Positions 1 through 9,608 of a DNA stretch of 64,000 nucleotides are shown here, piece after piece. The DNA lies in the NCBI GenBank assembly GCA_901456055.1, contig CABDWT010000001.1, positions 186,001 through 250,000 on the forward strand, given 5' to 3'. The stretch comes from Phytobacter ursingii (GTDB lineage Bacteria > Pseudomonadota > Gammaproteobacteria > Enterobacterales > Enterobacteriaceae). How positions within the stretch are numbered: position 1 is the first letter of the stretch; each line of letters starts with the position of its first letter. Below the pieces are notes generated by a model that was not told the DNA's origin, made no database searches, and saw only the letters and a list, made by a program, of their open reading frames with translations. Made by a program: the position numbers and the translations under genes.

Positions 1-595
1 GGTTTACACCACGACCTTCAATCAGGTTCTGTTTGACCCATCCCAGCATGATATCCGCCATTTTTGGGTTGCGGATAAGCTGGTAGCGATCGTAGCGGTA
101 TTTATCGTGTTGATGGAGGTAGACATCGTTCAGGCTCGCGCCGCTATAGAGCACACTATCGTCGATAATAAAGCCTTTAAAATGCAGTACGCCAAGCGCT
201 TCACGGGTATTGACTGGCACGCCGTAAACCGGAATGTCAATGCCCGGATTTTCCTGCGCCATACGGCAATACCAGTCGGCGTTGGTGTTGGATGCGGCTG
301 CGCCAATACGACCACGCTGTGCCCGGTGCCAGTCGACAAGCACGCAGATTTCGAGCTCAGGGCGCTGACGTTTGGCGTCATAGAGGGCATTCAGGATACC
401 TTTACCGCCATCATCCTGCTCAAGGTAAAGAGCGACGATGCAGATACGGCGTGTTGCGCTGGCAATTTTTTCCAGCAATGTCTCCCTGAAAGAAGCGGGA
501 GAGTAGAAAAACTCTACATCATCAACTGATTGGGAAAGCTTGGGTAGTTGGGCAAGGTGTTGTTGATGTTTATTACGCTTAAATTTTGACAACAT
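1..595 (-). CDS. pssA: CDP-diacylglycerol--serine O-phosphatidyltransferase, 3' part missing
   Basis: Makes phosphatidylserine from CDP-diacylglycerol and serine, the committed step to phosphatidylethanolamine, at the inner membrane/ribosome fraction. The first 198 residues are present; the C-terminal half lies beyond the window edge. The start codon complement is at 593-595 and the protein begins MLSKFKRNKH. The first phospholipase-D type HKD motif is intact (H138, K140, D145, in HFKGFIID), at the same residue numbers as in E. coli PssA. The gene is read in the same direction as patZ upstream, separated by a hairpin. Identity is clear from near-complete similarity to the E. coli protein. Confidence 0.96.
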   Translation of the reverse strand, partial: MLSKFKRNKHQQHLAQLPKLSQSVDDVEFFYSPASFRETLLEKIASATRRICIVALYLEQDDGGKGILNALYDAKRQRPELEICVLVDWHRAQRGRIGAAASNTNADWYCRMAQENPGIDIPVYGVPVNTREALGVLHFKGFIIDDSVLYSGASLNDVYLHQHDKYRYDRYQLIRNPKMADIMLGWVKQNLIEGRGVN

Positions 596-627
596 CACAG
601 TGCGTTTCTTCTCTGTTTATTGAAAGG

Positions 628-654
628 GCTTCTGTCCGATAACCCGACAGAAGC
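628..654 (-). terminator. Hairpin between patZ and pssA
   Basis: Perfect 9-bp inverted repeat GCTTCTGTC / GACAGAAGC with a 9-nt loop. On the minus strand it follows the patZ stop and is followed by a pyrimidine-rich CCTTTC, so it may be a weak terminator or attenuator before pssA. Confidence 0.5.
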
Positions 655-708
655 GGACAATGATAACACCAGTACCTGTGAAAGTGGTCAACATTTCCAG
701 TACCTTAC

Positions 709-3369
709 TCAGGATTCGCCGGTCTGCCTCAGATTAAGGGTCAATCCAACGATCCCATCCTCAAGCTGAATGTCGACTTCAAATCCCAGTTTACGCGCCA
801 GAGTTACCATGCCGCGATTGTTTGGCATAGTAATACCATTCAAACGCTTAAGTCCGTGATCCCGAGTGTAACTGATGAGCTTTTCCAGTAAACGTCGCCC
901 AAGACCCAATCCTTTCAAATCGGAGCGGACCAACACGGCAAATTCGGCATCAATGTTATCCGGGTCAGAGATGGCGCGGGTTACGCCAAGGATCTCATCC
1001 TTTCCTTCTACCTGACGCACTGCAACAAATGCCATTTCCCGATCGTAGTCGATCTGCGTCATATTCGCTAAATCGTCATGAGTAAATTCGTTGATCTCAC
1101 TGAAATAGCGGTAGTACAAATCTTCCTTTGTTACTCTGTCGATGAATTCCTGTAACAGTGGTTCATCCTCAGGAAGAATAGGGCGGAAAAGCGTGGTCTC
1201 GCCGTTTTTTAGCGTTACGATCTCTTCTAGCTGTTGCGGATAAGGGCGAACCGCGAGACGACTTTCGCCGTTGCCACTAAACGCCTCGACCGTGAGAGTG
1301 ACATCCAGCGCGGTGAATTCACTGCCGGAAGCAAGCAGAGGATGAATGTCCAGACGCTGGATTTCCGGGCAATGGACAATCAGATTCGATACCTGCACCA
1401 GAAACTGACTCAGCCCGGCAATATCCAGCGTGCGCAGGGCACTACGTCCACGGATTTTTTTATTTTTAATGGCCTGGATAACCAGATAACGCGCCAGATT
1501 CATATTCAGCGGTGGTAACGCAACGGCGGCCTGTTCCTGCGCGCGCCATTCCACGCCGCCTTCTCCCAACATGATCAACGGACCAAAAACCGGATCGGAT
1601 TCGACAACCACACGGAGCTCCTGCGCACCGGCACGGTTTGCCATGCTTTGTACCTGCAAACCATGGATACGCGCCTGGGGCCAGTTCATTTTCACGCGGT
1701 CGATAATCGCATCCGCGGCCTGCTGAACTTCCTTCGCGGTACGCAGGTAGAGCATGACGCCCTGGACTTCGGATTTATGGGGAATATCCGGCGAGCGCAA
1801 TTTTAACGCCACGGGGTAGCCTATCTGTTCGGCAATATGTACTGCTTCGGCGCTATCGCCAGCAATCCAGGTCGGCAGCGTCTGAATACCCCAGGCGCTG
1901 AGTATCGGCTGCACTTCATGGGTATCAAGGGTGGTTGCTCCTTCCGCGATAGCCTGTTGCAGCAACTGATGGGCTTCGGTCGTATTGGCCGTCAGGTGAG
2001 TAGGCAACGTGGGCGTTTCACGTAATTGCTTCTGGTTACGCCGGTACTCGACCATATGCATAAATGCGGTGATCGTTCCTTCGGGCGTACGGTAGGTCGG
2101 TAGACCGGCTTCACTGAATAGCCGTCGCGCTTCCTGGGAAGAATACTCGCCGCACCAGTTTGTCAGTACCGTAACGTATTTGCCGCGCGGGTGTTTTTTC
2201 AGCGCCTCAATTAGCGCCAGCGCGCTCTCTTTACCTGGGGCAGCGGCGCTTGGAGAATGGATAACCATCAACGCATCAAAATCCTGGCTATCGAGCAGGA
2301 TATCAAGCGCGGTGGCGTAACGATCGTTGTTGGCATCATCGCGTAAATCCAGCGGATTACCCACATTGACATAATCGGGCAATCCATCCCGAAGGCGTGC
2401 CAGCGTATCGTCGCTCAACTTTGCCAGTTTGCCATTACGCGACCACAGCTGATCGAGCGCCAGTGCGGCAGGGGCGGCGCCGTTACTGATGATCACCAGC
2501 CGATCGCCGCGAAGCGGTCGCATATGACTGAGTGTTTCGACGGCGGAAAAGAGTTCATGAGTATCCTGCACGCGCAGCAACCCGGCGCGCTGTATGGCTG
2601 CATCCCAGGCAGGATCAAGCCCGGCCCGTGTTTGCAGGAGCCGCTGGGCTTCGGGGCTGCGGCCACTTTTGATGACCAGAATCGGTTTATTGCGCGAAGC
2701 GCTGCGCGCCGCCGAAACGAACCGGCGGGCGTCGCTTAGATGTTCAAGATAGAGCAGAATGGCGCTGGTTTTCGTGTCGCGCGCCAGAAAGTCCAGCAGT
2801 TCATCGACGTCAATATCCAGGCTGTCACCCAGCGCAATAAAATAGGAAAACCCCATCTCGCGTTGCTGAGCCCAGTCCAGAATGGTGTTGGAGACGGCGG
2901 CGGATTGCGAAATAAATGCAAGCTTGCCGCGGGTGATTGGTACCGGGGAAAAGCTGGCATTAAGACCCTGCCAGGGAGCAAGTAACCCCATACTGTTCGG
3001 CCCGAGCAGGCGCATCTGGTAACGGCCTGCGCAGCTCAGCAGTTCGGTATGTTGCTCAGGGGTTGCAGAAAGAATGATGCAGGTTTTACAGCCCTTCTTA
3101 CCCAGCTCTTCGAGTAAAGGCAGATTACGTTTTGCATTGGTGCACAGCACGGCGAGGTCCGGCACATAGGGCAGGCTGGCGATATCCGGCCAGGCCAGTA
3201 CCCCAAGAACGGCTTTGTACGCGGGCGTCACCGGCAAAACCGGCCCGGCAAAACCGCCTGCCAGAAGATTGCGCATCATCAGGAAACCGGCGCGATCCGG
3301 TTTCATTGATGCCCCGATCACGGCGATCGACTTGGGACGTAACAACGCTTCCAGCCCACGTTGGCTCAT
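709..3369 (-). CDS. patZ: Protein lysine acetyltransferase (Pat/YfiQ, ADP-forming acyl-CoA synthetase-like plus GNAT)
   Basis: Acetylates lysines of metabolic enzymes such as acetyl-CoA synthetase using acetyl-CoA; cytosolic. The 886-residue length is the usual one. Order: N-terminal CoA-binding Rossmann-like domain (IAVIGASMKPDRAG, about residues 14-27), succinyl-CoA-ligase-like and ATP-grasp regions to about residue 700, then a C-terminal GNAT domain with the acetyl-CoA loop GLGLGRRLLEKL near residues 820-831. The start MSQRGLEALLRPKSIAVIG matches E. coli YfiQ. It stands downstream of tapT (32 bp gap), probably partly co-transcribed. In E. coli the gene is cAMP-CRP dependent; no such site was examined here. 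Confidence 0.95.
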   Translation of the reverse strand: MSQRGLEALLRPKSIAVIGASMKPDRAGFLMMRNLLAGGFAGPVLPVTPAYKAVLGVLAWPDIASLPYVPDLAVLCTNAKRNLPLLEELGKKGCKTCIILSATPEQHTELLSCAGRYQMRLLGPNSMGLLAPWQGLNASFSPVPITRGKLAFISQSAAVSNTILDWAQQREMGFSYFIALGDSLDIDVDELLDFLARDTKTSAILLYLEHLSDARRFVSAARSASRNKPILVIKSGRSPEAQRLLQTRAGLDPAWDAAIQRAGLLRVQDTHELFSAVETLSHMRPLRGDRLVIISNGAAPAALALDQLWSRNGKLAKLSDDTLARLRDGLPDYVNVGNPLDLRDDANNDRYATALDILLDSQDFDALMVIHSPSAAAPGKESALALIEALKKHPRGKYVTVLTNWCGEYSSQEARRLFSEAGLPTYRTPEGTITAFMHMVEYRRNQKQLRETPTLPTHLTANTTEAHQLLQQAIAEGATTLDTHEVQPILSAWGIQTLPTWIAGDSAEAVHIAEQIGYPVALKLRSPDIPHKSEVQGVMLYLRTAKEVQQAADAIIDRVKMNWPQARIHGLQVQSMANRAGAQELRVVVESDPVFGPLIMLGEGGVEWRAQEQAAVALPPLNMNLARYLVIQAIKNKKIRGRSALRTLDIAGLSQFLVQVSNLIVHCPEIQRLDIHPLLASGSEFTALDVTLTVEAFSGNGESRLAVRPYPQQLEEIVTLKNGETTLFRPILPEDEPLLQEFIDRVTKEDLYYRYFSEINEFTHDDLANMTQIDYDREMAFVAVRQVEGKDEILGVTRAISDPDNIDAEFAVLVRSDLKGLGLGRRLLEKLISYTRDHGLKRLNGITMPNNRGMVTLARKLGFEVDIQLEDGIVGLTLNLRQTGES

Positions 3370-3401
3370 ACCGGCCTCCAGAAAAGAGTGACCCGATGAT
3401 G

Positions 3402-4100
3402 TTAAACGTTTTCTGCTTCTTTTGCTGTGACACTACGCTGATGATTCGCTTTACCCGCCAGGTAGCGCTCGCGAAAGAGGGTAAAATGGGCTCCGAGGCT
3501 TTTCGCGGCAGGTTGGTCGCCCGCTAAATCCAGAAGCGCAATCGCCACTTCCGCGGTGCAGTACTGATCCTCGGCATGCGACTCCCGCAGACGATAGGCA
3601 GATACCCGCGATAGATCGACGGAAATCACCGGGAGAGTGTCCAGATAAGGGCTTTTGCGAAACATTTTGCGCGCTTCGGTCCAGGTACCGTCCAGCATGA
3701 TAAAAAGCGGCGGTTTCCCTGAGGGCGGCGCGGACAATACCTGTCGCTCGCTTCCTGCATAGGATGCGGGAAAGACGACCATTGGCTGGTAGTCCTCACT
3801 GGCGCATAAATCAATCAGCGCCTGAGGTGGCTCAGTCCTTGACCAGAGAAACGCCGTTGTGTCAGGCAGAATATCGGCGATAAGCCTACCGGTATTGCTG
3901 GGCTTCATGGGTTCAGTATCAAACATCACCAGACAAAACCGACTACGGGCCGTGCTGGGTTGTAACGTGTCGCACAGGCACTGTTGTTTGGGGAGCAGGC
4001 AGCGCTGACAGCGAATAACGCGATTTCCCCGGGCGAGGAAGGGGCGAGTAGAACGAGCAATACGCGTTGCCCTGAGCGTAAGTACGGCGTTTTCAGTCAT
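3402..4100 (-). CDS. tapT: tRNA-uridine aminocarboxypropyltransferase, DTW-domain protein (YfiP)
   Basis: Transfers the 3-amino-3-carboxypropyl group of S-adenosylmethionine to U47 of tRNA (acp3U). 232 residues, the E. coli length, when the internal start MTENAVLTL is used; a longer in-frame start 48 bp upstream has no family support. Seen: an N-terminal CQRCLLPKQQCLC cysteine cluster (probable zinc site) and the family signature DGTWTEA (the DTW-type core). Upstream and divergent in sense from nothing; it follows trxC in the same direction with a 67-bp gap. Confidence 0.93.
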   Translation of the reverse strand: MTENAVLTLRATRIARSTRPFLARGNRVIRCQRCLLPKQQCLCDTLQPSTARSRFCLVMFDTEPMKPSNTGRLIADILPDTTAFLWSRTEPPQALIDLCASEDYQPMVVFPASYAGSERQVLSAPPSGKPPLFIMLDGTWTEARKMFRKSPYLDTLPVISVDLSRVSAYRLRESHAEDQYCTAEVAIALLDLAGDQPAAKSLGAHFTLFRERYLAGKANHQRSVTAKEAENV

Positions 4101-4167
4101 AAGAATCGCGTGAAAAACGCCATTGTCGCAGAGCTGAAAACGGGGCACAAGATGCGCCCCGCCAGGA

Positions 4168-4587
4168 TTAGAGAGATTCGTTAAGCCAGCTATTAAAAGG
4201 GGCTTTTGGCACGGCGCCGCTCAGGATGTCAACAACCTCGCCATTTTTGAACAACATGATGGTTGGGATGCTGCGGATGCGAAAGCGTGCGCTGAGTTCG
4301 CGTTCTGCTTCGGTGTTCACTTTGACGAAGCGAACTTTGCCGCTACGCTCTTCCGCCACGTCTTCAAAAATCGGCGCGAAGCTACGGCACGGACCACACC
4401 AGGGCGCCCAGAAATCGACAACAACCGGCAGGTCATCTTTCAACAATTTATCCAGTGTTTCGCCAGTGGCGTTAATCACATCGCCGTCGAACAGCTCATG
4501 TCCACAGCGTCCACACTTTGCAACATCCTTAATGCGCGCTTCGGGGATGCGGTTAAGCGCCTGGCAGCTTGCACATACGGTATTCAT
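4168..4587 (-). CDS. trxC: Thioredoxin 2
   Basis: Cytosolic disulfide reductase of the oxidative stress response. 139 residues from MNTVCASCQ; an upstream in-frame ATG would add 12 residues absent from the family. The N-terminal zinc domain shows two CxxC pairs (CASC and CGRC), and the active site WCGPC is present near residues 63-67, followed by the thioredoxin cis-Pro motif [10 protein letters not shown]. coli trxC is activated by OxyR; I could not identify a convincing OxyR site in the 200-bp divergent region with yfiF. Confidence 0.96.
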   Translation of the reverse strand: MNTVCASCQALNRIPEARIKDVAKCGRCGHELFDGDVINATGETLDKLLKDDLPVVVDFWAPWCGPCRSFAPIFEDVAEERSGKVRFVKVNTEAERELSARFRIRSIPTIMLFKNGEVVDILSGAVPKAPFNSWLNESL

Positions 4588-4790
4588 AACTAACCTCAGG
4601 AGAACAATAGTACAGAGTGGCACAAGGCCGATATGTTTCTAATATGTTACATATTATCAATGAAGTGGTTTTAAACGACAACGCGTTTTATTCAATGAGT
4701 ACAATAGTCGATAGCTTTTGAACGAATTAATGGCGAAGCGCCGACACATCAGGTAATCTGCGCGCTCGCGCAGCGCTGGTGGAGAAAAGC

Positions 4791-5864
4791 ATGAACGATG
4801 AACTGAAAAACAAAAGCGGCAAAGTCAAAGTGATGTATGTCCGCAGTGATGATGATTCCGATAAACGCAGCCAAAACCCGCGTACCGGGAAAGGGCCTGG
4901 GCGTAGTGGATCGTCTCGTGCCGACGCTGGCCGTCGCCCCGCGCGCGAAGAGAAAAACAGTGGCCGCCGTCCTGCTCGCGATGAGCGAAGCAATGACCGT
5001 GGACGTGACCGCCCGCAGAGTGATTCCCCGTGGCGTACCGTTTCCCGCGCACCGGGTGACGACACTCCGGCGAAGCCGGATCATGGTGGTATCAGCGGTA
5101 AAAGCTTTATCGATCCTGAAGTGCTGCGCCGCCAGCGTGCGGAAGAGACCCGCGTCTATGGCGAAAATGCCTGCCAGGCGCTGTTTGCCAGCCGTCCTGA
5201 CTGCATCGTGCGCGCCTGGTTTGTTCAGAGCGTGACCCCGCGCTTTAAAGAAGCACTGCGCTGGATGGCGGCTAACCGCAAAGCCTACCACGTCGTTGAT
5301 GACGCTGAGCTGGTAAAAGCGTCCGGCACCGAACACCACGGCGGCGTCTGCTTCCTGATTAAAAAACGTAACGGTACCAGCGTTGAGCAGTGGGTCGCAC
5401 AGGCCGGGACAGAAGATTGCGTTCTGGCGCTGGAAGATGTGGGTAACCCGCATAACCTGGGGGCGATGATGCGCAGCTGCGCCCATTTCGGCGTGAAAGG
5501 CGTTCTGTTGCAAGATGCGGCTGTTATCGAGTCCGGTGCGGCAGTTCGTACGGCGGAAGGTGGTGCGGAGCACGTACAGGCCATTACCGGCGATAGCGTC
5601 CTTGAGGCGCTGGATGCGTTCCGCAAAGCCGGTTATGCCATTGTGACCACCTCCAGCCATAAAGGTACGCCGCTGTTTAGCGCCACGTTGCCGAAGAAAA
5701 TGGTGCTGGTGTTGGGCCAGGAACGTGATGGCCTTTCCGATGCTGCGCTTGATAACGCGGATCTGAGTATCTCAATTAACGGCACCAACAACGTTGAGAG
5801 TCTGAACGTATCTGTTGCAACGGGTGTGTTGCTGGCCGAATGGTGGCGTCAAAACAAAGCCTGA
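4791..5864 (+). CDS. yfiF: SpoU/TrmH-family RNA methyltransferase YfiF
   Basis: Uncharacterised SPOUT-class 2'-O-methyltransferase homologue of rRNA/tRNA. 357 residues from MNDELKNKS, start preceded by GGAGAAAAGC; E. coli YfiF is slightly shorter. Residues 1 to about 90 are a low-complexity, Arg/Lys/Gly/Asp-rich basic tail, probably RNA-binding; then a TrmH substrate-binding domain ([12 protein letters not shown]) and the SPOUT knot with motifs [35 protein letters not shown] and [18 protein letters not shown]. The tail length differs from E. coli, as expected of a disordered segment. Confidence 0.93.
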   Translation: MNDELKNKSGKVKVMYVRSDDDSDKRSQNPRTGKGPGRSGSSRADAGRRPAREEKNSGRRPARDERSNDRGRDRPQSDSPWRTVSRAPGDDTPAKPDHGGISGKSFIDPEVLRRQRAEETRVYGENACQALFASRPDCIVRAWFVQSVTPRFKEALRWMAANRKAYHVVDDAELVKASGTEHHGGVCFLIKKRNGTSVEQWVAQAGTEDCVLALEDVGNPHNLGAMMRSCAHFGVKGVLLQDAAVIESGAAVRTAEGGAEHVQAITGDSVLEALDAFRKAGYAIVTTSSHKGTPLFSATLPKKMVLVLGQERDGLSDAALDNADLSISINGTNNVESLNVSVATGVLLAEWWRQNKA

Positions 5865-5874
5865 TAATACGCAT

Positions 5875-5901
5875 ATCAGCATGCCTTCACGGCATGCTGA
5901 T
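5875..5901. terminator. Hairpin between yfiF and the accessory cluster
   Basis: Perfect 11-bp stem ATCAGCATGCC / GGCATGCTGAT with a 5-nt loop, 10 bp after the yfiF stop and 50 bp from the convergent superoxide-reductase-like gene. Likely terminates both transcription units although the T-tract is short. It marks the left border of the region that is absent between yfiF and ung in E. coli. Confidence 0.6.
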
Positions 5902-5950
5902 TTATCCTCTCCTGTGTCTGCTCGCTTTTATCCTCTGCGTAGATGCATCA

Positions 5951-6505
5951 TCAAAATGAATGCTTCCATAACCCATGCTGATTGCACCAGCTGTATGCGG
6001 TGAACCCGCGTTTGCAGTTAAATTTACATCGGCTACCTTTGCAGACCGGGCGATCGCAGTAAACGTACGCGTCGTTTTCAGCCAGTGCGAAGGTAGCTTC
6101 TGGCAAATCGCCTGACCTGAGGAATTTAAACTGGCCACCCTGGAAGGTATAAACGTAGATCCACAGCAGACGGTGATCTTCTGTCATAGGATGGGGCGTT
6201 GTACCGATATTCACCGTCAGGGTGTTTGACTCAAAGCCGCCGGATATAGTCATCTGCGGCAGGTGCTCTTCTGCCAGCGCATCGTTTGTATTCTGCGGGA
6301 CTAATGCACTCAGCGTTTCGTTACAACAGCGTAGTTGTGTCTCGCCGTCATTGTTATTGATTGCCACCAGAAATTGTCCGCACCGGGGGCAGTGATAAAA
6401 CGTCGGCTCACGCTGGATAAAAGAGGGTTTAGTGCTGTTTTTTATTCGTGTTGATGTTTTTAAGGGCGGCTGTGTTCTGCCGGAAAGGTTATTGTTAATA
6501 AGCAC
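5951..6505 (-). CDS. Superoxide-reductase-like desulfoferrodoxin with an extra four-cysteine insert
   Basis: Probable non-haem iron protein reducing superoxide to peroxide. 184 residues from a GTG start at 6505, preceded by AAGGA and only 10 bp after the acyl-CoA ligase stop, so it is the last gene of the operon. An unstructured head (1-34) is followed by a desulforedoxin-like centre (C39, C42, C60, C61) and a neelaredoxin domain holding all five ligands of the Fe(His)4Cys site: H81 (EEHLP), H105 (HPM), H111, C174 and H177 (CNQHGLWK). Odd points: the lysine of the usual E-K-H motif is Glu (E79-E80-H81), and residues 150-164 carry C-x4-C-x4-C-x3-C between the last strand and the Cys ligand. 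E. coli K-12 has no such gene. Family assignment is firm, activity is inferred. Confidence 0.85.
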   Translation of the reverse strand: MLINNNLSGRTQPPLKTSTRIKNSTKPSFIQREPTFYHCPRCGQFLVAINNNDGETQLRCCNETLSALVPQNTNDALAEEHLPQMTISGGFESNTLTVNIGTTPHPMTEDHRLLWIYVYTFQGGQFKFLRSGDLPEATFALAENDAYVYCDRPVCKGSRCKFNCKRGFTAYSWCNQHGLWKHSF

Positions 6506-6515
6506 ATTGGTATCC

Positions 6516-8186
6516 TTATTTGGATATGGCCTGGCCGAGCGACGGGGATGTGTTTTCTCGAGAGGCAAGGGCCAGGCGCTGAACGATGTCTTTGCGTAGC
6601 ATGAACTTTTTGACTTTCCCCGAGGCCGTTCGCGGTAAACTGTCGACCACCACCAGGTGTTCCGGATATTTATATTTCGCGATGCGTTTGTGGGAGAAGA
6701 AGCGGATGATGTCAGCCAGTACCAGAGGTTGTTCATTATTAGCCAGCACCACATAGGCACATGAACGTTCTCCAAGCCGCTGATCTGGCATCGCGACGAC
6801 GGCAGCGTCGAGAATATCAGGGTGTTGCAACAGAATATCTTCGACTTCCCGGCTACTGATATTCTCACCGCCGCGAACAATGATGTCTTTTTTTCGCCCG
6901 GTAATTTTAAGATACCCTGCCTTGTCGATCCGGCAATAATCTCCGCTGTAATACCAGCCCTCATCATCAAGCGCCTGAGCCGTTATTTCCGGTTCGTCAA
7001 AATAACCGACAAACACATTAGGACCGCGAGAAGCCTCTTCACCTTCGGCATATTCCGGCAGAGAATTTCTCTTTTTATCGACGACTTTGATCTCCACGCC
7101 GTTCACCGCCGCCCCATCCGTATTCACCTGGCGAATAAGCGAATCTTCTGGGCGGACGATGGCGTGCGGCGCACTCTCCGTGCTGCCATATACTCCCAGC
7201 AATGGAATACCGGCTTTGTGGTAATCACGCACCAGTTTACCTGGAATGGTGGTCCCGCCGCACAGAAAAAAGCGTAAAGAAGAGACGTTACACTGGCGGG
7301 CCTGCATCGCTTTAAGCAGATCGCAGGCGAACGGCGTTGCCCCCATAATGCAGGTGCATTGTTCCCGTTCAATAATGTCGAGACACTGCTCCGGATTAAA
7401 AATATCCAGCAATACGCTACGGGCACCGAGAATAAAAGGTGCGGTTACCCCATGCATAAAACCCGTGGCGTGGGCGAGTGGCGCTGGCATCAGCATAATA
7501 TCCGTGCTGTTCAAATTAAGCGTTGCGCAGTAAGCCCGTTCGCTGGCGATGATGTTGTTGTGCGTCAGCATCACCCCTTTGGGATGTCCTTCTGTTCCGG
7601 AGGTGAACAGCAGTGCCGCCAGATCATCGCTTTTTGTGGCAATGGCCTGCGCTAACGCTGGCGTGTTCGCGAGTATCTGGCTCAGCGATACCCCGTATTG
7701 AGCGGGCTCCAGCTTATCGACCGCAATCACTTTCTCCAGCCAGGGAAGGAGCGGGCGCAGCGGCGGCAGCATGTGAATGGGGCGAACATTTTTATAGCGC
7801 GTTGCGGTAAAGAGAATACGTGCCTGACATTTGTTCAGGATCCACGCCAGTTCAGACTCGCGGAATGCCGGAAGCAGCGGCACGACAACGGCGCCACATT
7901 TGAGACAGGCAAGATAGATAACGGTAAATTCGCACCAGCCGGGAAGCTGCAGGGCAACCCGGTCACCCGGTTGGATGCTGTTTTCTACAAGCCACGTCGC
8001 CAGCGCGCCTGCTGCGTTATCGAGCTCACGGTAGGTGTATGCTGTGCCATGGTTATCACTGACCGCGATTTTATCCGCCGATGCTTTTGCCGACAGATGC
8101 CAGTAATCGGCCAGTGTCGCGTCGCCCCAGTATCCCAGTTGTCGATAACGCGTTTTCAGCGCCTCGTTGATTTTCATCGTTGTCAT
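6516..8186 (-). CDS. FadK-like acyl-CoA ligase (AMP-forming)
   Basis: Activates a carboxylic acid to its CoA thioester with ATP. 556 residues; closest to E. coli FadK (YdiD), which lies at the end of the ydiQRST genes, just as this one follows FixX. Motifs: adenylate-binding LLFTSGTEGHPKGV (about 192-205), YGSTESAPHA, YYSGDYCRID, GRKKDIIVRGGENIS and the catalytic C-terminal lysine in RTASGKVKKF. The start MTTMKINEA (8186) has a GGGGGA upstream; MKIN at 8177 is an alternative. It lies 28 bp after the transporter stop. Substrate unknown; FadK prefers short acids under anaerobiosis, but the neighbouring aromatic-acid-type carrier leaves an aryl-alkyl acid possible. Confidence 0.88.
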   Translation of the reverse strand: MTTMKINEALKTRYRQLGYWGDATLADYWHLSAKASADKIAVSDNHGTAYTYRELDNAAGALATWLVENSIQPGDRVALQLPGWCEFTVIYLACLKCGAVVVPLLPAFRESELAWILNKCQARILFTATRYKNVRPIHMLPPLRPLLPWLEKVIAVDKLEPAQYGVSLSQILANTPALAQAIATKSDDLAALLFTSGTEGHPKGVMLTHNNIIASERAYCATLNLNSTDIMLMPAPLAHATGFMHGVTAPFILGARSVLLDIFNPEQCLDIIEREQCTCIMGATPFACDLLKAMQARQCNVSSLRFFLCGGTTIPGKLVRDYHKAGIPLLGVYGSTESAPHAIVRPEDSLIRQVNTDGAAVNGVEIKVVDKKRNSLPEYAEGEEASRGPNVFVGYFDEPEITAQALDDEGWYYSGDYCRIDKAGYLKITGRKKDIIVRGGENISSREVEDILLQHPDILDAAVVAMPDQRLGERSCAYVVLANNEQPLVLADIIRFFSHKRIAKYKYPEHLVVVDSLPRTASGKVKKFMLRKDIVQRLALASRENTSPSLGQAISK

Positions 8187-8214
8187 TCCGTCGTTGTCCC
8201 CCGCATAACCTGGC

Positions 8215-9546
8215 TTAATGCGTTTTTGCGATAACGCGTCGTTGTTTTTTGCAATACAGCGCCAGTGCACCTGCCGCCAGAGGGAGCGGCAGAAACATAA
8301 AGACCTCACTGAATGTCCAGCCCGCCGCCAGCATGGCTGAGCCTGCGCCAGCACTGGTTATCGCACCCAGACGGCCAATCCCCGTCGCCCAGCTCACGCC
8401 AGTGGCCCGAATGGAGGTGGGATAAAAATGGGTGGCCAACGCATAACAACCAGGGCTGATACCATTAACGGTAAACCCGAGCATCAGAACCAGAACACAG
8501 AGCACCGGCAGTGACGGAATATGCATCCCCAGAATAAGCGCGCTACAGGCGCCGCCAATTAACGTCAGGATGATGGCGCAATGCCTGCCCCAGCGGTCCA
8601 TCTCAATGCCGATGCAGAAATTGCCCATCATGCCGCCAATCTGGAAGACTGATCCCATAATGACGGCCTGTGACAGCGTCATCCCGGTGTCTCTGACCAT
8701 CAGCGGCAGCCAGCTTGATAACAGATAGACGCAGAACAAACCGGCAAAAAGGGTCAGCCACAGCGCGAGAGTGCCAAAGGTGTATGGTGGATGCAGAAGC
8801 GATCTTGCGGTACTGGCATGTGCTTTTTGCGGCTCAGAGGTATAAAAATGCGTTTTTTCGTCGGCAATGCCGGGGACGAAGGTATTCAGCAAGTGCGACA
8901 GACGCTGTTTATTCTCCGGGGCTTGAACCAGATACTGCATCGATTCCGGAAGGTAGCGTATCAGGATCAGCGCGAATAGTAATGGCAATACCCCACCGGT
9001 AATTAATACTGAACGCCAGCCAAAGGTGCCGAGTAATTGCTGGCTGAGCAGACCGCCCAATGCCGCGCCGGTATTAAAACCACAGTGAATCACGGTAGCC
9101 AGGCGTGAGCGCCAGCGGCAGGGGGCATACTCTGCTACCAGCGTGGTGATATTGGGCATTGCCGCACCCAGCCCAAGTCCGGTAATAAAGCGAAAAAATG
9201 TCAGGCTGGATAAATTCCATGACCATGCGGAAAGCAGGCTACTTGTGCCAAAAAATAAGACCGAACCAATGATGAGTTTTTTACGCCCATAGCGGTCAGC
9301 CAGCGGCCCGGAAATAAGTGAACCGGTCGCCAGACCAAATAAGCCGCTCATCATGACCGGACCTAACATATGGCGGGATATTTGCCAGTCATCTATCAGG
9401 GCCGGGGCAATAAAACCTATCGCGGTCACATCAAAGCCATCAATACCTAATACCAGAAACCCTAAAAACACAATCAACCACTGGCGTCGACTAATAGAGT
9501 GCTTATCCAGAACGGTACTGATATCAATTTTTTCCTGTGTTGACAT
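8215..9546 (-). CDS. MFS transporter, aromatic acid:H+ symporter (AAHS) type
   Basis: Inner-membrane permease probably importing the acid used by this cluster. 443 residues from MSTQEKIDIS, chosen because GGAGGATTT stands directly before it; the frame stays open 54 bp further upstream without support. Twelve predicted membrane segments. AAHS signatures: LGIDGFDVTAIGFIAPAL in helix 1, GPLADRYGRKKLIIGS in loop 2-3, FFRFITGLGLGAAMPN and the second-half IRATGVSWATGIGRLGAI. Closest named relatives by motif are MhpT/PcaK/BenK carriers of aromatic acids, which is a hint, not proof, of an aromatic substrate. Sits between FixX (62 bp) and the ligase. Confidence 0.82.
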   Translation of the reverse strand: MSTQEKIDISTVLDKHSISRRQWLIVFLGFLVLGIDGFDVTAIGFIAPALIDDWQISRHMLGPVMMSGLFGLATGSLISGPLADRYGRKKLIIGSVLFFGTSSLLSAWSWNLSSLTFFRFITGLGLGAAMPNITTLVAEYAPCRWRSRLATVIHCGFNTGAALGGLLSQQLLGTFGWRSVLITGGVLPLLFALILIRYLPESMQYLVQAPENKQRLSHLLNTFVPGIADEKTHFYTSEPQKAHASTARSLLHPPYTFGTLALWLTLFAGLFCVYLLSSWLPLMVRDTGMTLSQAVIMGSVFQIGGMMGNFCIGIEMDRWGRHCAIILTLIGGACSALILGMHIPSLPVLCVLVLMLGFTVNGISPGCYALATHFYPTSIRATGVSWATGIGRLGAITSAGAGSAMLAAGWTFSEVFMFLPLPLAAGALALYCKKQRRVIAKTH

Positions 9547-9608
9547 AAATCCTCCCCGCACGGGAGAGTAACCTTCACCCCGAAGGGGGAAGTGAGCCAA
9601 AGAGGGGA

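Noticed and set aside
4588-4790. OxyR site for trxC
   Set aside because: ATAG-like words occur but not in the required spacing; cannot be supported.
4749-5660. Long open frame antisense to yfiF (303 codons)
   Set aside because: It mirrors the GC-rich codon pattern of yfiF, has no ribosome site and resembles no family; yfiF itself is well conserved.
6506-6970. N-terminal extension of the superoxide-reductase-like frame into the ligase gene
   Set aside because: The extension is out of frame with the ligase and only a shadow; the GTG at 6505 has a good ribosome site and the correct operon spacing.
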